From Alcaligenes pakistanensis (GTDB lineage Bacteria; Pseudomonadota; Gammaproteobacteria; Burkholderiales; Burkholderiaceae_B), in assembly GCF_014652815.1 (NCBI RefSeq), contig NZ_BMZN01000002.1, positions 733,793-797,792 of the forward strand: DNA of 64,000 nt, given 5' to 3'. Made by a program: the position numbers and the translations under genes. Below, piece after piece: positions 27,701-36,621 of the stretch. The first letter of the stretch is position 1, and every line of letters begins with the position of its first letter. The notes beneath the pieces were generated by a model that saw only the letters and a list, made by a program, of their open reading frames with translations, was not told the origin of the DNA and made no database searches.

Positions 27701-28778
27701 TCCTCTGCCTTCCAGTCAGCTGGGGGGCTTTAGCCCCTCACCCCCGCTGCTGGAGGCGCTTAACCATCACCTAAGTTTTAAAAGCGGCGATAGCGTCGCT
27801 ATTGCCTTAAGTGGTGGTGCGGACTCGGCGATGCTGGCGGTACATGCCCATATCTGGGCCAGCCGCCGCCAAGTCACACTTCATTTTTTTCATATTCATC
27901 ACGGCCTGCAAGCGATTGCCGATCAATGGCAGCAGCACGTGCATGATCTGGCGGTTCGTTTGCAGCGGCCCTGTCATAGCTTGCGGGTACAGGTTCAGCC
28001 ACGCAGCTTAAGTGCCGATGGCATGGAATCGGCAGCGCGTGATGCCCGCTATCAAGGTCTGGCCCAACTGGCGCAGTTTGTCGGTTTGCAGCATGTGCTG
28101 CTGGCTCATCACCAGGATGATCAGGCTGAAACTGTCTTGATGCGTTTGCTGCGCGGCACGGGCACTACCGGCCTGGGTGCGATGGCGCCCCATATGCAGC
28201 GCGATCATCTCAATTATTGGCGACCTTGGCTGGATCAGCCCCGGGCTCGTATTCTTCAAGCCAGTGATGAGTTTGCGGCCGCCACGGCGTGGCACGCGGT
28301 GCAAGACCCCACCAATATCAATCCCGATTACACCCGTGGCGCTGTGCGCGATCTGCTCACGCCTGTGCTGGATGCCCGCTGGCCGGGATGGCAGAGTCTC
28401 CTGCAACGTCAGGCTCAGCTAAGCCGGGAAACACAGGAAGTATTGGACAGTGTGGCCAGCCAGGATTGGCAGACGCTGGAGTCGGATGAGGCAGGGCGTA
28501 GTTTTAGTCTGAGCGCCTGGCGTCAGCTGGAACCGGCCCGTCAAAGCATGGTGATCCGTTATTGGCTGCAAAAGCAGGATGCCGGCTTACCGACCCAGGC
28601 ACGTCTGGCAGAGCTTTTGCGCCAGCTGCGCGGCGTGCATGCCCAAGGGCACGACAGAAATTTGATCTGGAAACATGGACCGCATCTGATCCGCTGTGTG
28701 CGTGGTCGGGTGCAGATTGAGCCTGTAGATTTGCTCAATCAGAACGACGGCTTCAAAGCCGATCAAGCAAGTGAGTAG
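27693..28778 (+). CDS. tilS: tRNA(Ile)-lysidine synthetase
   Basis: A 361-residue N-type ATP pyrophosphatase that converts C34 of the tRNA-Ile(CAU) anticodon to lysidine. The PP-loop SGGADS is at about residues 40-45, followed by FFHIHHGL and [19 protein letters not shown]. The start is GTG, inside the accA end. Length is shorter than E. coli TilS (432), with a reduced C-terminal region, as in many betaproteobacteria. Confidence 0.94.
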   Translation: MPDPLPSSQLGGFSPSPPLLEALNHHLSFKSGDSVAIALSGGADSAMLAVHAHIWASRRQVTLHFFHIHHGLQAIADQWQQHVHDLAVRLQRPCHSLRVQVQPRSLSADGMESAARDARYQGLAQLAQFVGLQHVLLAHHQDDQAETVLMRLLRGTGTTGLGAMAPHMQRDHLNYWRPWLDQPRARILQASDEFAAATAWHAVQDPTNINPDYTRGAVRDLLTPVLDARWPGWQSLLQRQAQLSRETQEVLDSVASQDWQTLESDEAGRSFSLSAWRQLEPARQSMVIRYWLQKQDAGLPTQARLAELLRQLRGVHAQGHDRNLIWKHGPHLIRCVRGRVQIEPVDLLNQNDGFKADQASE

Positions 28779-28945
28779 TTTGGGGTGGCCTGTGGCAGGA
28801 GCGTGGGCTATGGTGTTGAGTCGACAAAGTATGTGTTTTTTTGCGCTGGCATAGGTTTGAGCCTGCGTTTGGGGCGCAGAAAGTCGTTAGAATAGTTGGG
28901 TTTTGTGTCTATCCCAGACCTTAGCCCTTTGATGCAGAGTAAAAG

Positions 28946-30199
28946 ATGTCCCTGATCGTACATAAATATGGCGGCACGTCGATGGGCTCGATCGAGCGCA
29001 TCCAGAATGTGGCGCGTCGGGTTGCCAAATGGCATGCCGCCGGGCACCAAGTGGTGGTAGTTCCTTCGGCCATGTCCGGCGAAACCAACCGTTTGTTAGG
29101 CCTGGCAAAAGAACTGAGTATTCAGCCTGATCCGCGCGAGCTGGATATGCTGGCTGCCACTGGCGAACAAGCCAGCAGCGCCTTGCTGGCGATGGCCTTG
29201 GCTGCCCAAGGCGTTCCCGCCCGCAGCTATGCCGGTTGGCAAGTTCCTGTGCAGACCGACAATGCCTACACCCGTGCCCGCATTCGTTCTATTGATGACA
29301 CCCGTATTCGCCAGGATCTGGACGCAGGCCGTGTGGTCGTTGTGACCGGTTTCCAAGGTGTGGATGAAGAAGGCAACATCACGACCCTGGGTCGTGGCGG
29401 CTCGGACACCTCCGCGGTGGCTGTGGCAGCGGCCATGAAGGCCAGCGAATGCCTGATTTACACCGATGTGGATGGTGTCTACACCACCGACCCGCGTGTG
29501 GTGCCAGAAGCGCGCCGCATGAAAGTGCTGTCCTTTGAAGAAATGCTGGAAATGGCCTCTTTGGGTTCCAAGGTTCTTCAAATCCGGTCCGTAGAATTTG
29601 CAGGCAAGTACCGGGTTCCTGTCCGTGTCTTGTCCTCTATGACCGACCCCATGATTCCGCTCGAAGAAGAAATGTCTTCGGGCACGCTGATTACTTTCGA
29701 GGAAGATCAAAAAATGGAAGCTGCCGTTGTCTCTGGCATCGCCTTCAGCCGTGATGAAGCCAAATTCACCCTGCGTGCCGTACCTGACACCCCCGGTGTG
29801 GCGTATTCCATTCTGGGCCCCATCGCAGCGGCCAATATCGAAGTCGACATGATTTTGCAGAACCTGTCGGTTCAAGGCACCACAGACTTTTCCTTCACCG
29901 TCAGCCGCAACGATGCGCTGCGTACCAAGGAATTGTTGATGAACCAGGTGGGCCCGGCTGTTGGCGCTGGCGAAATCGTCTTTGACGAAGCCGTGTGTAA
30001 AGTGTCCATCGTTGGCATTGGCATGCGTAACCACGCTGGTATTGCCAGCTCTATGTTCCGTGCCTTGTCCGAAGAGGGCATCAACATCCAGATGATCAGC
30101 ACCAGCGAGATCAAGACCTCGGTCATTATTGCGGACAAGTACATGGAATTGGCTGTACGTGCCCTGCACAAGACTTTCGAGCTGGATCAGGAAAAATAA
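28946..30199 (+). CDS. lysC: Aspartate kinase
   Basis: A 417-residue aspartokinase starting the lysine/threonine/methionine pathway. It has VHKYGGTSMGSIERI at the N-terminus, TTLGRGGSDTSAVAVAAAMK and CLIYTDVDGVYTTDPRVV in the kinase domain (to about residue 245), and two ACT domains at the C-terminus (FTLRAVPDTPGVAYSILGPI and VSIVGIGMRNHAGIASSMFR). ACT domains imply feedback control by lysine and threonine. A 167-bp gap separates it from tilS; tRNA-Ser follows. Confidence 0.97.
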   Translation: MSLIVHKYGGTSMGSIERIQNVARRVAKWHAAGHQVVVVPSAMSGETNRLLGLAKELSIQPDPRELDMLAATGEQASSALLAMALAAQGVPARSYAGWQVPVQTDNAYTRARIRSIDDTRIRQDLDAGRVVVVTGFQGVDEEGNITTLGRGGSDTSAVAVAAAMKASECLIYTDVDGVYTTDPRVVPEARRMKVLSFEEMLEMASLGSKVLQIRSVEFAGKYRVPVRVLSSMTDPMIPLEEEMSSGTLITFEEDQKMEAAVVSGIAFSRDEAKFTLRAVPDTPGVAYSILGPIAAANIEVDMILQNLSVQGTTDFSFTVSRNDALRTKELLMNQVGPAVGAGEIVFDEAVCKVSIVGIGMRNHAGIASSMFRALSEEGINIQMISTSEIKTSVIIADKYMELAVRALHKTFELDQEK

Positions 30200-30259
30200 T
30201 CCATTTAGCTATTTGCATTGGTTTTTTATAAATGCTATAGTAGCTTCTTTCCTAGAGCT

Positions 30260-30352
30260 GGAGACGTGGCCGAGAGGTTGAAGGTACTCCCCTGCTAAGG
30301 GAGCATACGGCTTATACCCGTATCGAGGGTTCGAATCCCTCCGTCTCCGCCA
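30260..30352 (+). tRNA. tRNA-Ser(GCT)
   Basis: A 93-base class II tRNA with encoded CCA. The acceptor stem GGAGACG pairs CGTCTCC; the anticodon loop CTGCTAA carries GCT (reads AGC/AGU); a long variable arm and the T loop GGTTCGAATCC follow. It lies 60 bp after lysC. Confidence 0.97.
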
Positions 30353-30364
30353 GCTGGAAATAAT

Positions 30365-30393
30365 TAAGCCCTTGTCTTTCAAGGGCTTTTTTA
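30365..30393 (+). terminator. Rho-independent terminator after tRNA-Ser
   Basis: AAGCCCTTG pairs with CAAGGGCTT around a 5-base loop and is followed by TTTTATT. Confidence 0.92.
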
Positions 30394-30467
30394 TTGCCTA
30401 TCGCATTGTGAATAGAGTTCACTACCTAGCGTTCATGATCCGTGCCTTGTTTGTTTGATGAATAAAT

Positions 30468-30680
30468 CGGCACAGAGAGGCATCAGGATAGGGACTGTGC
30501 CGCTCCAAGTACCAGAATAAAATAAATAATTGTTACTTTATTAGCGCTCATCTCAGCTGGATTTGAGCGTGCTGCCAAGCGGCTCAGGTGAGTTTTAACC
30601 GTACTCATTTGCTAGAGTGCAAGGCTTTTCAATTCAAGACTGTTGAGGATTGAAAAGGCTGTGTTGTTTTTGGCACAGCC
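30468..30680 (+). other. Non-coding stretch with four consecutive hairpins
   Basis: Between the tRNA terminator and the next gene (30394-30767) there is no coding sequence. Four inverted repeats follow each other: CGGCACAG/CTGTGCCG (30468-30502), GCGCTCA/TGAGCGT (30544-30570), CTTTTCAATTC with GAGGATTGAAAAG, one bulge/wobble (30625-30657), and GGCTGTG/CACAGCC (30657-30680). None has a T tract. It may be a structured leader of the downstream gene or a small RNA. Confidence 0.35.
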
Positions 30681-30767
30681 CCAGAAATCTGGTTAGCCTA
30701 GTGCTTACAATCGAAGCGTGTGTTTTGCGTCGTTCAAGACGGGTAGTCTTGTTTTTTAGGGCGAGCG

Positions 30768-31328
30768 ATGATTAAACGAGTCCTCTGTATCTGCGGCATG
30801 GCCTTGATGGGCTTGCCTTTTTTGGCGTCTTCGTCTGAGCTGGCATTGGATGAGCAAGTCGTGACTCGTTACGTGCAAAGCCTGCGCGAGATCTTGCCTG
30901 TTCTGCAAACCGTGGAGCGCAGTGAACCAGTTTGGGATGGGGCCTTGGCTGATGGCCTGCCGCCCTTGCTGGAATTAGCCCAAGTCGAACGCGGCTCGGA
31001 GCTGTATCGCCAACTGAACAACTTGACTCAGAAATACGGCTTTGCGGGGCTGGAGCAATGGAATGCTCTGGGCCAGCACATCTGGCTCACCCGCCTTTAC
31101 ATACAAGAGCGGGAAGATCTCGATATGGTCTACGAGCAGCTGGATGCCTTGGAAGTGGCTTTACGGGATAACACACGTCAATATTCCACGGCGGAGCTCG
31201 AACAATTGTTGCGCACTTTTCAAGAGAGCAAAACGCATATCTTGCGCTTGATTGCGACCCGTAGCGATGTGCCTCCGGTACAAGCGCATTTAGGCGACCT
31301 GGATGCGGCGATAGCAACCCTGGAATAG
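30768..31328 (+). CDS. Exported protein of unknown function
   Basis: A 186-residue protein with a signal peptide (KRVLCICGMALMGLPFLASS, cleavage near residue 22-24) and a mature part that looks almost entirely alpha-helical and acidic (LDEQVVTRYVQSLREILPVL; YEQLDALEVALRDNTRQYST). I do not recognise the family; periplasmic location is inferred from the signal. It stands alone between the hairpin-rich spacer and the SPFH pair, 170 bp upstream of the small membrane peptide gene. Confidence 0.75.
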   Translation: MIKRVLCICGMALMGLPFLASSSELALDEQVVTRYVQSLREILPVLQTVERSEPVWDGALADGLPPLLELAQVERGSELYRQLNNLTQKYGFAGLEQWNALGQHIWLTRLYIQEREDLDMVYEQLDALEVALRDNTRQYSTAELEQLLRTFQESKTHILRLIATRSDVPPVQAHLGDLDAAIATLE

Positions 31329-31498
31329 CGGCAAAGAGGACCTTCAGTTGTATCAGGTGCTGCAATGGCGTCTGTTCATTATTTGTTACCAGCAATTCTG
31401 TCCATTTGCGATGTTTTGACGTTTCTTTTTAAAGCGTGACAGAAGGAATCGGTGATAATTGCCCTCTAATTGAAATCTAGTGGGAAGACTGAAGCGTC

Positions 31499-31639
31499 AT
31501 GCGTATCATCTTGATTTTGTTGGGGGCCGCAGTATTGGCCTACTTGATTGCTAAAGGCATACGGCAACTGATGGTTGAACGTCGTCAACGGAAAGACGAG
31601 ACGCAACAGCCACGCAAAGGAAGCCGTGATGAGCATTGA
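31499..31639 (+). CDS. 46-residue single-pass membrane peptide upstream of an SPFH protein
   Basis: A short gene starting at ATG 31499. The predicted peptide is one hydrophobic helix (MRIILILLGAAVLAYLIAKG) followed by a strongly charged tail (RQLMVERRQRKDETQQPRKG). Its stop at 31637-31639 overlaps the ATG of the SPFH gene by 11 bp, and the SPFH ribosome-binding site lies within it, so translation is probably coupled. A role as a small partner of the SPFH complex is inference; length and composition make homology searches weak. Confidence 0.6.
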   Translation: MRIILILLGAAVLAYLIAKGIRQLMVERRQRKDETQQPRKGSRDEH

Positions 31640-32549
31640 TAAAAACACAATTACCAAACTGACCACAGGAACCAAGCGAGAGGGTGGCGCGGGTTTTTCC
31701 AAAGGACTCGCGTTCTTGGGTGGTGCCGTAATTATTTTCCTGATCCTGATCGTGGCCTCGATGGGCTCGTTTTTGCAGGTAGACCAGGGCGAGCGTGGCG
31801 TTGTGCTGCGTAACGGTAAATTGGTCCGTGTGGCTGAACCCGGTCTGGATTTTAAAGTGCCGTTCTTTGATACGGTGCGCAAAATTTCGGTACGAGATCA
31901 CACGGTTCGCATGCAGCTGGAAGCGTATAGTTTCGACCAGCAGTCCGCCTCCATGGTGGCCTCGGTGACATACCGTGTTCCTGAAACCGATGTCGCCCAG
32001 CTGTATTCGGAATATGGTTCACTGGAAGCGCTGGAGGCCCGTTTGCTGGAACGTAAAGCCTTGGACGTCATCAAAAACGTGTTTGGTAAATATACGGCGG
32101 CTCAGTCTATTCAGAATCGTGAAAAACTGGGTGCCGATATTAACGAAGCCATGCGAGTGACCCTGGAATCCGCCCCTTTGCAAATGATGGGCGTGCAGGT
32201 TGAAGAGGTGTCGTTCTCTAAAGCTTACGAGCAATCGATTGAAAACCGTATGTTGGCCCAGGTTCAAATTGAAACCACCCGCCAACAAAAAGAAACGGCT
32301 TCCATCCAGGCTGAAATCCAGGTGGTTCAGGCTGAAGCCGAAGCCCGCGCCCAGCGCGAACGTTACATGGCTGAGGCCGACGGTATTCGTCTGCGTGGTG
32401 AAGCCGAAGCCAAAGCTATTTCCGCCAAGGCACAGGCACTTGCCCAAAATACCAACCTGGTCAATTTGAATGCCGTGGAGAAGTGGGACGGCAAGCTGCC
32501 AGAAAGCTTGGTTCCTGGTTCGGCCATGCCATTTATCGGGCTGCGTTAA
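31629..32549 (+). CDS. SPFH/band 7 (prohibitin/stomatin-like) membrane protein
   Basis: A 306-residue protein with one N-terminal membrane helix (GGAVIIFLILIVASMGSFLQ, about residues 31-50). An SPFH domain follows (DQGERGVVLRNGKLVRVAEP; VASVTYRVPETDVAQLYSEY) and then a long Ala/Glu/Gln-rich coiled coil (about 205-275). It resembles HflC- or prohibitin-type scaffolds that assemble membrane rings. An in-frame start further upstream is rejected because GGA sits before 31629. No HflK, FtsH or NfeD gene is adjacent. Confidence 0.88.
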   Translation: MSIDKNTITKLTTGTKREGGAGFSKGLAFLGGAVIIFLILIVASMGSFLQVDQGERGVVLRNGKLVRVAEPGLDFKVPFFDTVRKISVRDHTVRMQLEAYSFDQQSASMVASVTYRVPETDVAQLYSEYGSLEALEARLLERKALDVIKNVFGKYTAAQSIQNREKLGADINEAMRVTLESAPLQMMGVQVEEVSFSKAYEQSIENRMLAQVQIETTRQQKETASIQAEIQVVQAEAEARAQRERYMAEADGIRLRGEAEAKAISAKAQALAQNTNLVNLNAVEKWDGKLPESLVPGSAMPFIGLR

Positions 32550-32574
32550 TTCTCTGGCCTGAGCAGGTTTTTTT

Positions 32575-32613
32575 CGGTAGCGTTATGGCACACGTAACGC
32601 TACCGTTTGTTTT
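32575..32613 (+). terminator. Rho-independent terminator after the SPFH gene
   Basis: CGGTAGCGTTA pairs perfectly with TAACGCTACCG (11-bp stem, 9-base loop), followed by TTTGTTTTT. It overlaps the leader of the next gene, whose ribosome-binding site lies at 32617. Confidence 0.88.
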
Positions 32614-32630
32614 TCCAAGGAGTAATACGG

Positions 32631-32990
32631 ATGAATGACGATCTGACCCCTGTTCCACAAGGCGGCGGTACAAATCAGCTGGTGAACCTGCGCAACCTGA
32701 CTCTGATCACTTACGGGCTGTACATCCTGTCCCTGTTCGGTGGTATTACCGCTTTGGTGGCCATCATCATCAACTACGTCAAACGGGACGAGGTAAAGGG
32801 AACGTATCTGGAGTCTCACTTTGACTGGCAAATTCGCACCTTTTGGTGGGGGTTGGTCGGGGTTTGCCTGTCCTTTCTCCTGATGACCATTCTGGTCGGT
32901 TTTGTGACCATCGCAATTGTCGGCGTCTGGATCCTGTACCGTTTGATCAAAGGGCTGCTCGCCGTCAATGATGGCAAACCGATTGCCTGA
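32631..32990 (+). CDS. DUF4870-like small membrane protein
   Basis: A 119-residue protein with three hydrophobic segments (LTLITYGLYILSLFGGITAL; FWWGLVGVCLSFLLMTILVG; FVTIAIVGVWILYRLIKGLL) and a conserved-looking YLESHFDWQIRTFWW motif between them. This matches the DUF4870 / TIGR-type family of uncharacterised inner-membrane proteins. ATG at 32631 is preceded by AAGGAG. The next gene is convergent. Confidence 0.8.
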   Translation: MNDDLTPVPQGGGTNQLVNLRNLTLITYGLYILSLFGGITALVAIIINYVKRDEVKGTYLESHFDWQIRTFWWGLVGVCLSFLLMTILVGFVTIAIVGVWILYRLIKGLLAVNDGKPIA

Positions 32991-33974
32991 TTACGTCAGC
33001 CTTGTATCCGGCTGAGGAAGCACCCGCATCCTTGCGCGTGCCTCCTTGGGCGGGACACCAAAGTGTTGTCGGAATGTTCGGCTGAAGTGGGCTGAGCTGC
33101 TAAATCCCCAGTGATAGGCAATTTCTGTAATAGTCGTGCTGGTGCAGGCAAGACGGCGCAGATCCTGCTCTGCCCCTTTTAGCCGCATCGCCCATATCCA
33201 GTTAGTGAGAGAGTCGGACTCGTGTTCCCAGACACGATGCAACGTGCTGGCCGTGATACCCAGACGCTGAGATATTTTGCCAATACTCAGCTCTGGATCG
33301 CGCAGGTTCTCCAGCACATAGGCTTTGACCCTGTCGTAGCGCAGTGAGGCCGTATCATCCTTCAAGGATAAGTTGCCCAGGTTTTCTGCCAGCGCCGCCA
33401 CCAGAATGCCAACCAGGCTGTCGGCAACCGTCATGTCCACCACCGGCCCACCTGCCGGCGGGCTAATCATCAGCTCTGTAACCATGCGCGATAGCAGGCG
33501 TGCTGTTCCCGATTGCGCCGTTGCAATCTTGCAGGCCGTCATGTCTTCCGCATTGCGTAATCGTTTGCGTAACACAGAGCCGGGCAATGAAATCACGTAC
33601 TGCTCAAAATGTTGGTCAAACAAGAGCTCATAAGGACGTGTGGAGTCGTACAGGGCAAGATCACCGGCCCGTAAATAGGCGGACTTGTCATCCTGAATCA
33701 GTTGCCCGGCCCCAGCTACTTGAATGCTGAGTAGAAAGACATCTTCTGATGCTTTAGAGATCTGCTGCGGGGTACGCAGCACGGTTTGCGCCGTCGAGCT
33801 GATGTGTGAGAGGTTCACCTCTGCCAGTTCACGACGGGTAATTGCGCCAAAGAAGGTATCTGTGGAGCGAGTGGGTACGGCACATTCCAGTTGCACATAG
33901 GCCTGATTAACGGCCTCTATCCAGTAGGGGGCTCGCCGGATAGCGGGGATTGCCGTGGTTGACCATTGCTCCAT
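32991..33974 (-). CDS. AraC-family regulator, NitR-like
   Basis: A 327-residue regulator. The N-terminal ligand domain (STTAIPAIRRAPYWIEAVNQ) is of the type found in NitR/FeaR-like activators, and the C-terminal double HTH is clear (LSIGKISQRLGITASTLHRV; TSTTITEIAYHWGFSSSAHF, then SRTFRQHFGVPPKEAR). The start at 33974 is chosen because GGAGAG precedes it by 7 bases and it fits the family N-terminus. It lies downstream of the nitrilase gene in the same orientation, as in other nitrilase loci, so it probably activates it in response to a nitrile. Confidence 0.87.
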   Translation of the reverse strand: MEQWSTTAIPAIRRAPYWIEAVNQAYVQLECAVPTRSTDTFFGAITRRELAEVNLSHISSTAQTVLRTPQQISKASEDVFLLSIQVAGAGQLIQDDKSAYLRAGDLALYDSTRPYELLFDQHFEQYVISLPGSVLRKRLRNAEDMTACKIATAQSGTARLLSRMVTELMISPPAGGPVVDMTVADSLVGILVAALAENLGNLSLKDDTASLRYDRVKAYVLENLRDPELSIGKISQRLGITASTLHRVWEHESDSLTNWIWAMRLKGAEQDLRRLACTSTTITEIAYHWGFSSSAHFSRTFRQHFGVPPKEARARMRVLPQPDTRLT

Positions 33975-34197
33975 CGATACGCTCTCCATCTCAGATCCGA
34001 AGGCGGATTGCAGGGCCTGCAGTCCGCCGAATTGGCTAAGTATCAGGCATGATCGATTGTTTGGGCCAGACCAGAAAGCACGACAAACTATGATATTTTC
34101 CGACCAGAAAAACAGGGCAAAAGTCCTGTGTCGGTGGAGCAATAAAGAGAGCGGCCCTGGAACTGACCGAGCGCCAGGGCATTGTCGATCTTGATAC

Positions 34198-35268
34198 TTA
34201 GGACGGTTCCTGCAGCAGCGATTTCTCCGTTTCTTGAGCTGGATTCGTCAGCGCTTGAACGCCCTTGTTTCGCAGAGGCTGGTCTAGTGTTTCTTGTACG
34301 TATTTGCTCTCTGAATGTACCCGTGTCATGGGTTCACGATGGCCGAAGTCCAGAACCAATCGTGTCGCTTCGGGTTTGGAATAGTGACCAACCGGGTCAT
34401 TGATAGCCTTGGCGTAGGCGATCTCTTCCATGTTCAAGTCGGCGATGACTAAGCCTTCAGCATCATGTGGCAGGTAGGGAGCTAGCGTGCGTCCGTCCGG
34501 CGCAAAAATCATGGAACTGCCACCGCCTACTTTCAGCAAAGATGCATTGTGTTCGCCGACCTCCAGCATATCCAGCGTCTCTTGTGTCACGATACTGCTG
34601 GCGGCGATGGTAAAGCACTGCCCCTCAACCGAGTAGATTTGTGACGCGGCCATATTAACCTTGGCGCTCAGGGCGTGGGCTTGCTCGCTATACAGGGAAA
34701 AAGAGGGCCAGGCGGCGATGTGGATAGCCTCATGCTGGGAGTACAGCGCGTACTTGCTTAACGGCGAGAGGTGTTCCCAGCAGCACAAGGCGCCGACTCG
34801 ACCCAGATCGGTCTCGGACACAATCAGGTCACGGGCATAGCCTTCACCGAAAACGGTGCGCTCCACATGCGTGGGTTTGAGTTTGCGGCGTGACCATAGC
34901 AGCTCGCCTTTATCGCTGATCAGACATTGCCCTAGATACAGGCTGCCGCCGCTGCGTTCGCTATAACCGAGCGCGATAAAAATACCCAAGCTGCGTGCGG
35001 CTTCGGCAATGCGTCGATATTCTGCGCTGTCCAGCGATAAGGAGTTGGCAAAGTAGCGTGCGCTGTATTTCAGGGACCAGGCGGGAGCACCCAGCCAGAC
35101 ATGAAAGGGATAGCCGGGTAACCAGGTTTCTCCAAACACGATCAGGTCACAACCCTCATCGCGAGCCTGGCGTGCCAGCTCAATGGTTTTATCTACGCCG
35201 ACGGCCAGATCGTAGTTAGGAGAGGCCGCTTGTACGGCGGCGGCTCTGACGATTTTCCTTGTCCCCAT
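34198..35268 (-). CDS. Arylacetonitrilase
   Basis: A 356-residue nitrilase, EC 3.5.5.-, hydrolysing nitriles directly to acid and ammonia. The Glu-Lys-Cys triad is visible: Glu47 in VFGETWLPGYPFHVWLG, Lys in RRKLKPTHVERTVFGEG (about residue 129) and the nucleophilic Cys in ALCCWEHLSPL (about residue 163). Length and sequence, as I recall them, closely match the Alcaligenes faecalis arylacetonitrilase. The last ~35 residues are the variable tail. The expected product is phenylacetate or another arylacetate. Confidence 0.93.
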   Translation of the reverse strand: MGTRKIVRAAAVQAASPNYDLAVGVDKTIELARQARDEGCDLIVFGETWLPGYPFHVWLGAPAWSLKYSARYFANSLSLDSAEYRRIAEAARSLGIFIALGYSERSGGSLYLGQCLISDKGELLWSRRKLKPTHVERTVFGEGYARDLIVSETDLGRVGALCCWEHLSPLSKYALYSQHEAIHIAAWPSFSLYSEQAHALSAKVNMAASQIYSVEGQCFTIAASSIVTQETLDMLEVGEHNASLLKVGGGSSMIFAPDGRTLAPYLPHDAEGLVIADLNMEEIAYAKAINDPVGHYSKPEATRLVLDFGHREPMTRVHSESKYVQETLDQPLRNKGVQALTNPAQETEKSLLQEPS

Positions 35269-35481
35269 ATATCCTCCTTGTCGCGGTATCCGCGATCCTG
35301 CACATGAGTCCGCGCCTATTCGAGGGCCCGGTTTTCTTGGTTTGTGTCAGTGTAGGAGGGTAAATGGCTAATGAATTGACTGGCAGGCGCAGAGTCTTTG
35401 ACTGGGAGACGCAAGCGGCGGGATTTAAGGGCACGACTTAAACCCGCATTTTGCCGCGGCAGGAAGGAAAACGTGTTTGCG

Positions 35482-35748
35482 TCAGGCTTGAGGCAGGGAA
35501 AAACTATATTGCACCGTCAGGCCCATGCCGACGACCCACAAAATCAGGGGCACAGGTCTCATCAGCAAGCCAGGAATAGCGCGCAGGATAAAGCTGATCA
35601 GGCGGGTGAACAGCCAGAATAAAGGAGGCGACTGATCTTTTTCTTTCATGTAGATCATGCCTTGCGACAGTAAAGAAGACTGGGACAGGTAGGCAGCGTA
35701 GAACACCATGCCCAGGGCAAAAGCCAGCCAGTAATACAACATGCTCAT
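35482..35748 (-). CDS. Small membrane protein of unknown function
   Basis: An 88-residue protein with two hydrophobic segments ([20 protein letters not shown] and [20 protein letters not shown]) separated by a charged stretch (MKEKDQSPP) and a third amphipathic region. I do not recognise it. The start could also be the ATG three codons upstream at 35757. It diverges from the paaY-like gene, with about 110 bp between starts. Confidence 0.55.
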   Translation of the reverse strand: MSMLYYWLAFALGMVFYAAYLSQSSLLSQGMIYMKEKDQSPPLFWLFTRLISFILRAIPGLLMRPVPLILWVVGMGLTVQYSFSLPQA

Positions 35749-35857
35749 AGGATGCAAAAAGAAAGAGGACGGCGCATTATATCGGTCTGTAGCAGCTATG
35801 ATCGTATTTTTGGCCGGGCGTTTGGTCGGCTGGGTGCAGGCTTTGTACGAGGCAGGT

Positions 35858-36448
35858 ATGCAAAATATTTATTCTATTGATGGTGTGGTGCCGGTGGTTC
35901 ATCCCACGGCCTATGTCCATCCTACCGCTGTACTGATTGGTGACGTCATTATTGGCGAGGGCGTGTACATCGGCCCCCTGGCCAGTTTGCGGGGCGATTT
36001 TGGTCGCATCATCATGAAGGCTGGCTCCAATATTCAAGATACCTGTGTCATCCACGGTACGCCTTATCAGGACACGATCGTGCATGAAGATGGGCACGTT
36101 GGGCATGGTGCCGTTTTGCATGGCTGTGTCATTGGACGCAACGTGCTGGTGGGAATGAACGCGGTGGTGATGGATGCGGCGGACATCGGTGCAGACAGCA
36201 TTATTGGTGCCATGGCTTTTGTGAAAAAAGGCATGCAAGTGCCACCGCGCAGTCTGGTGGCAGGGTCTCCGGCCACGGTGGTCAAAGAGCTGGATCAGAA
36301 AGCCATTGATGGCAAATTCTTCGGTACTCGCATGTATCAGCGCTTGGCGCAGCGTTCGCTGGCAACCATGCAGCGCGTAGAGCCCTTGACCGAAGTTGAA
36401 GCAGATCGACCGCGCCTGCGTGAGGATCAAATCTATCCAGTGGATTAA
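35858..36448 (+). CDS. paaY: PaaY-like gamma-carbonic-anhydrase-fold protein
   Basis: A 196-residue left-handed beta-helix protein with hexapeptide repeats ([60 protein letters not shown]). Segments [20 protein letters not shown] and [10 protein letters not shown] follow E. coli PaaY, a thioesterase that rescues the phenylacetate pathway from dead-end CoA esters. The metal-binding His residues of the gamma-CA fold are present ([18 protein letters not shown]). The start is 35858, giving the PaaY length. No other paa gene is nearby. Confidence 0.88.
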   Translation: MQNIYSIDGVVPVVHPTAYVHPTAVLIGDVIIGEGVYIGPLASLRGDFGRIIMKAGSNIQDTCVIHGTPYQDTIVHEDGHVGHGAVLHGCVIGRNVLVGMNAVVMDAADIGADSIIGAMAFVKKGMQVPPRSLVAGSPATVVKELDQKAIDGKFFGTRMYQRLAQRSLATMQRVEPLTEVEADRPRLREDQIYPVD

Positions 36449-36621
36449 TGGTGTACGGGCTTAAACAGAATTATTAAAGCGGCTTTGACTTAGGCTTCTT
36501 GGCTAAACAAGCAAGAGCCGCGGCTGGCTTGTCTGGGTCGGGCGTGCTTGTGCAGGCCCGGTTAGCCTGCCGTTCCAGCTTTTCTTCTGTAGTGGCTGGG
36601 GGCTGAGCCTAGCCGCCCCAA

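Noticed and set aside
29096-30169. Minus-strand frame of 357 codons
   Set aside because: Antisense shadow of lysC with Gly/His-rich composition typical of such shadows.
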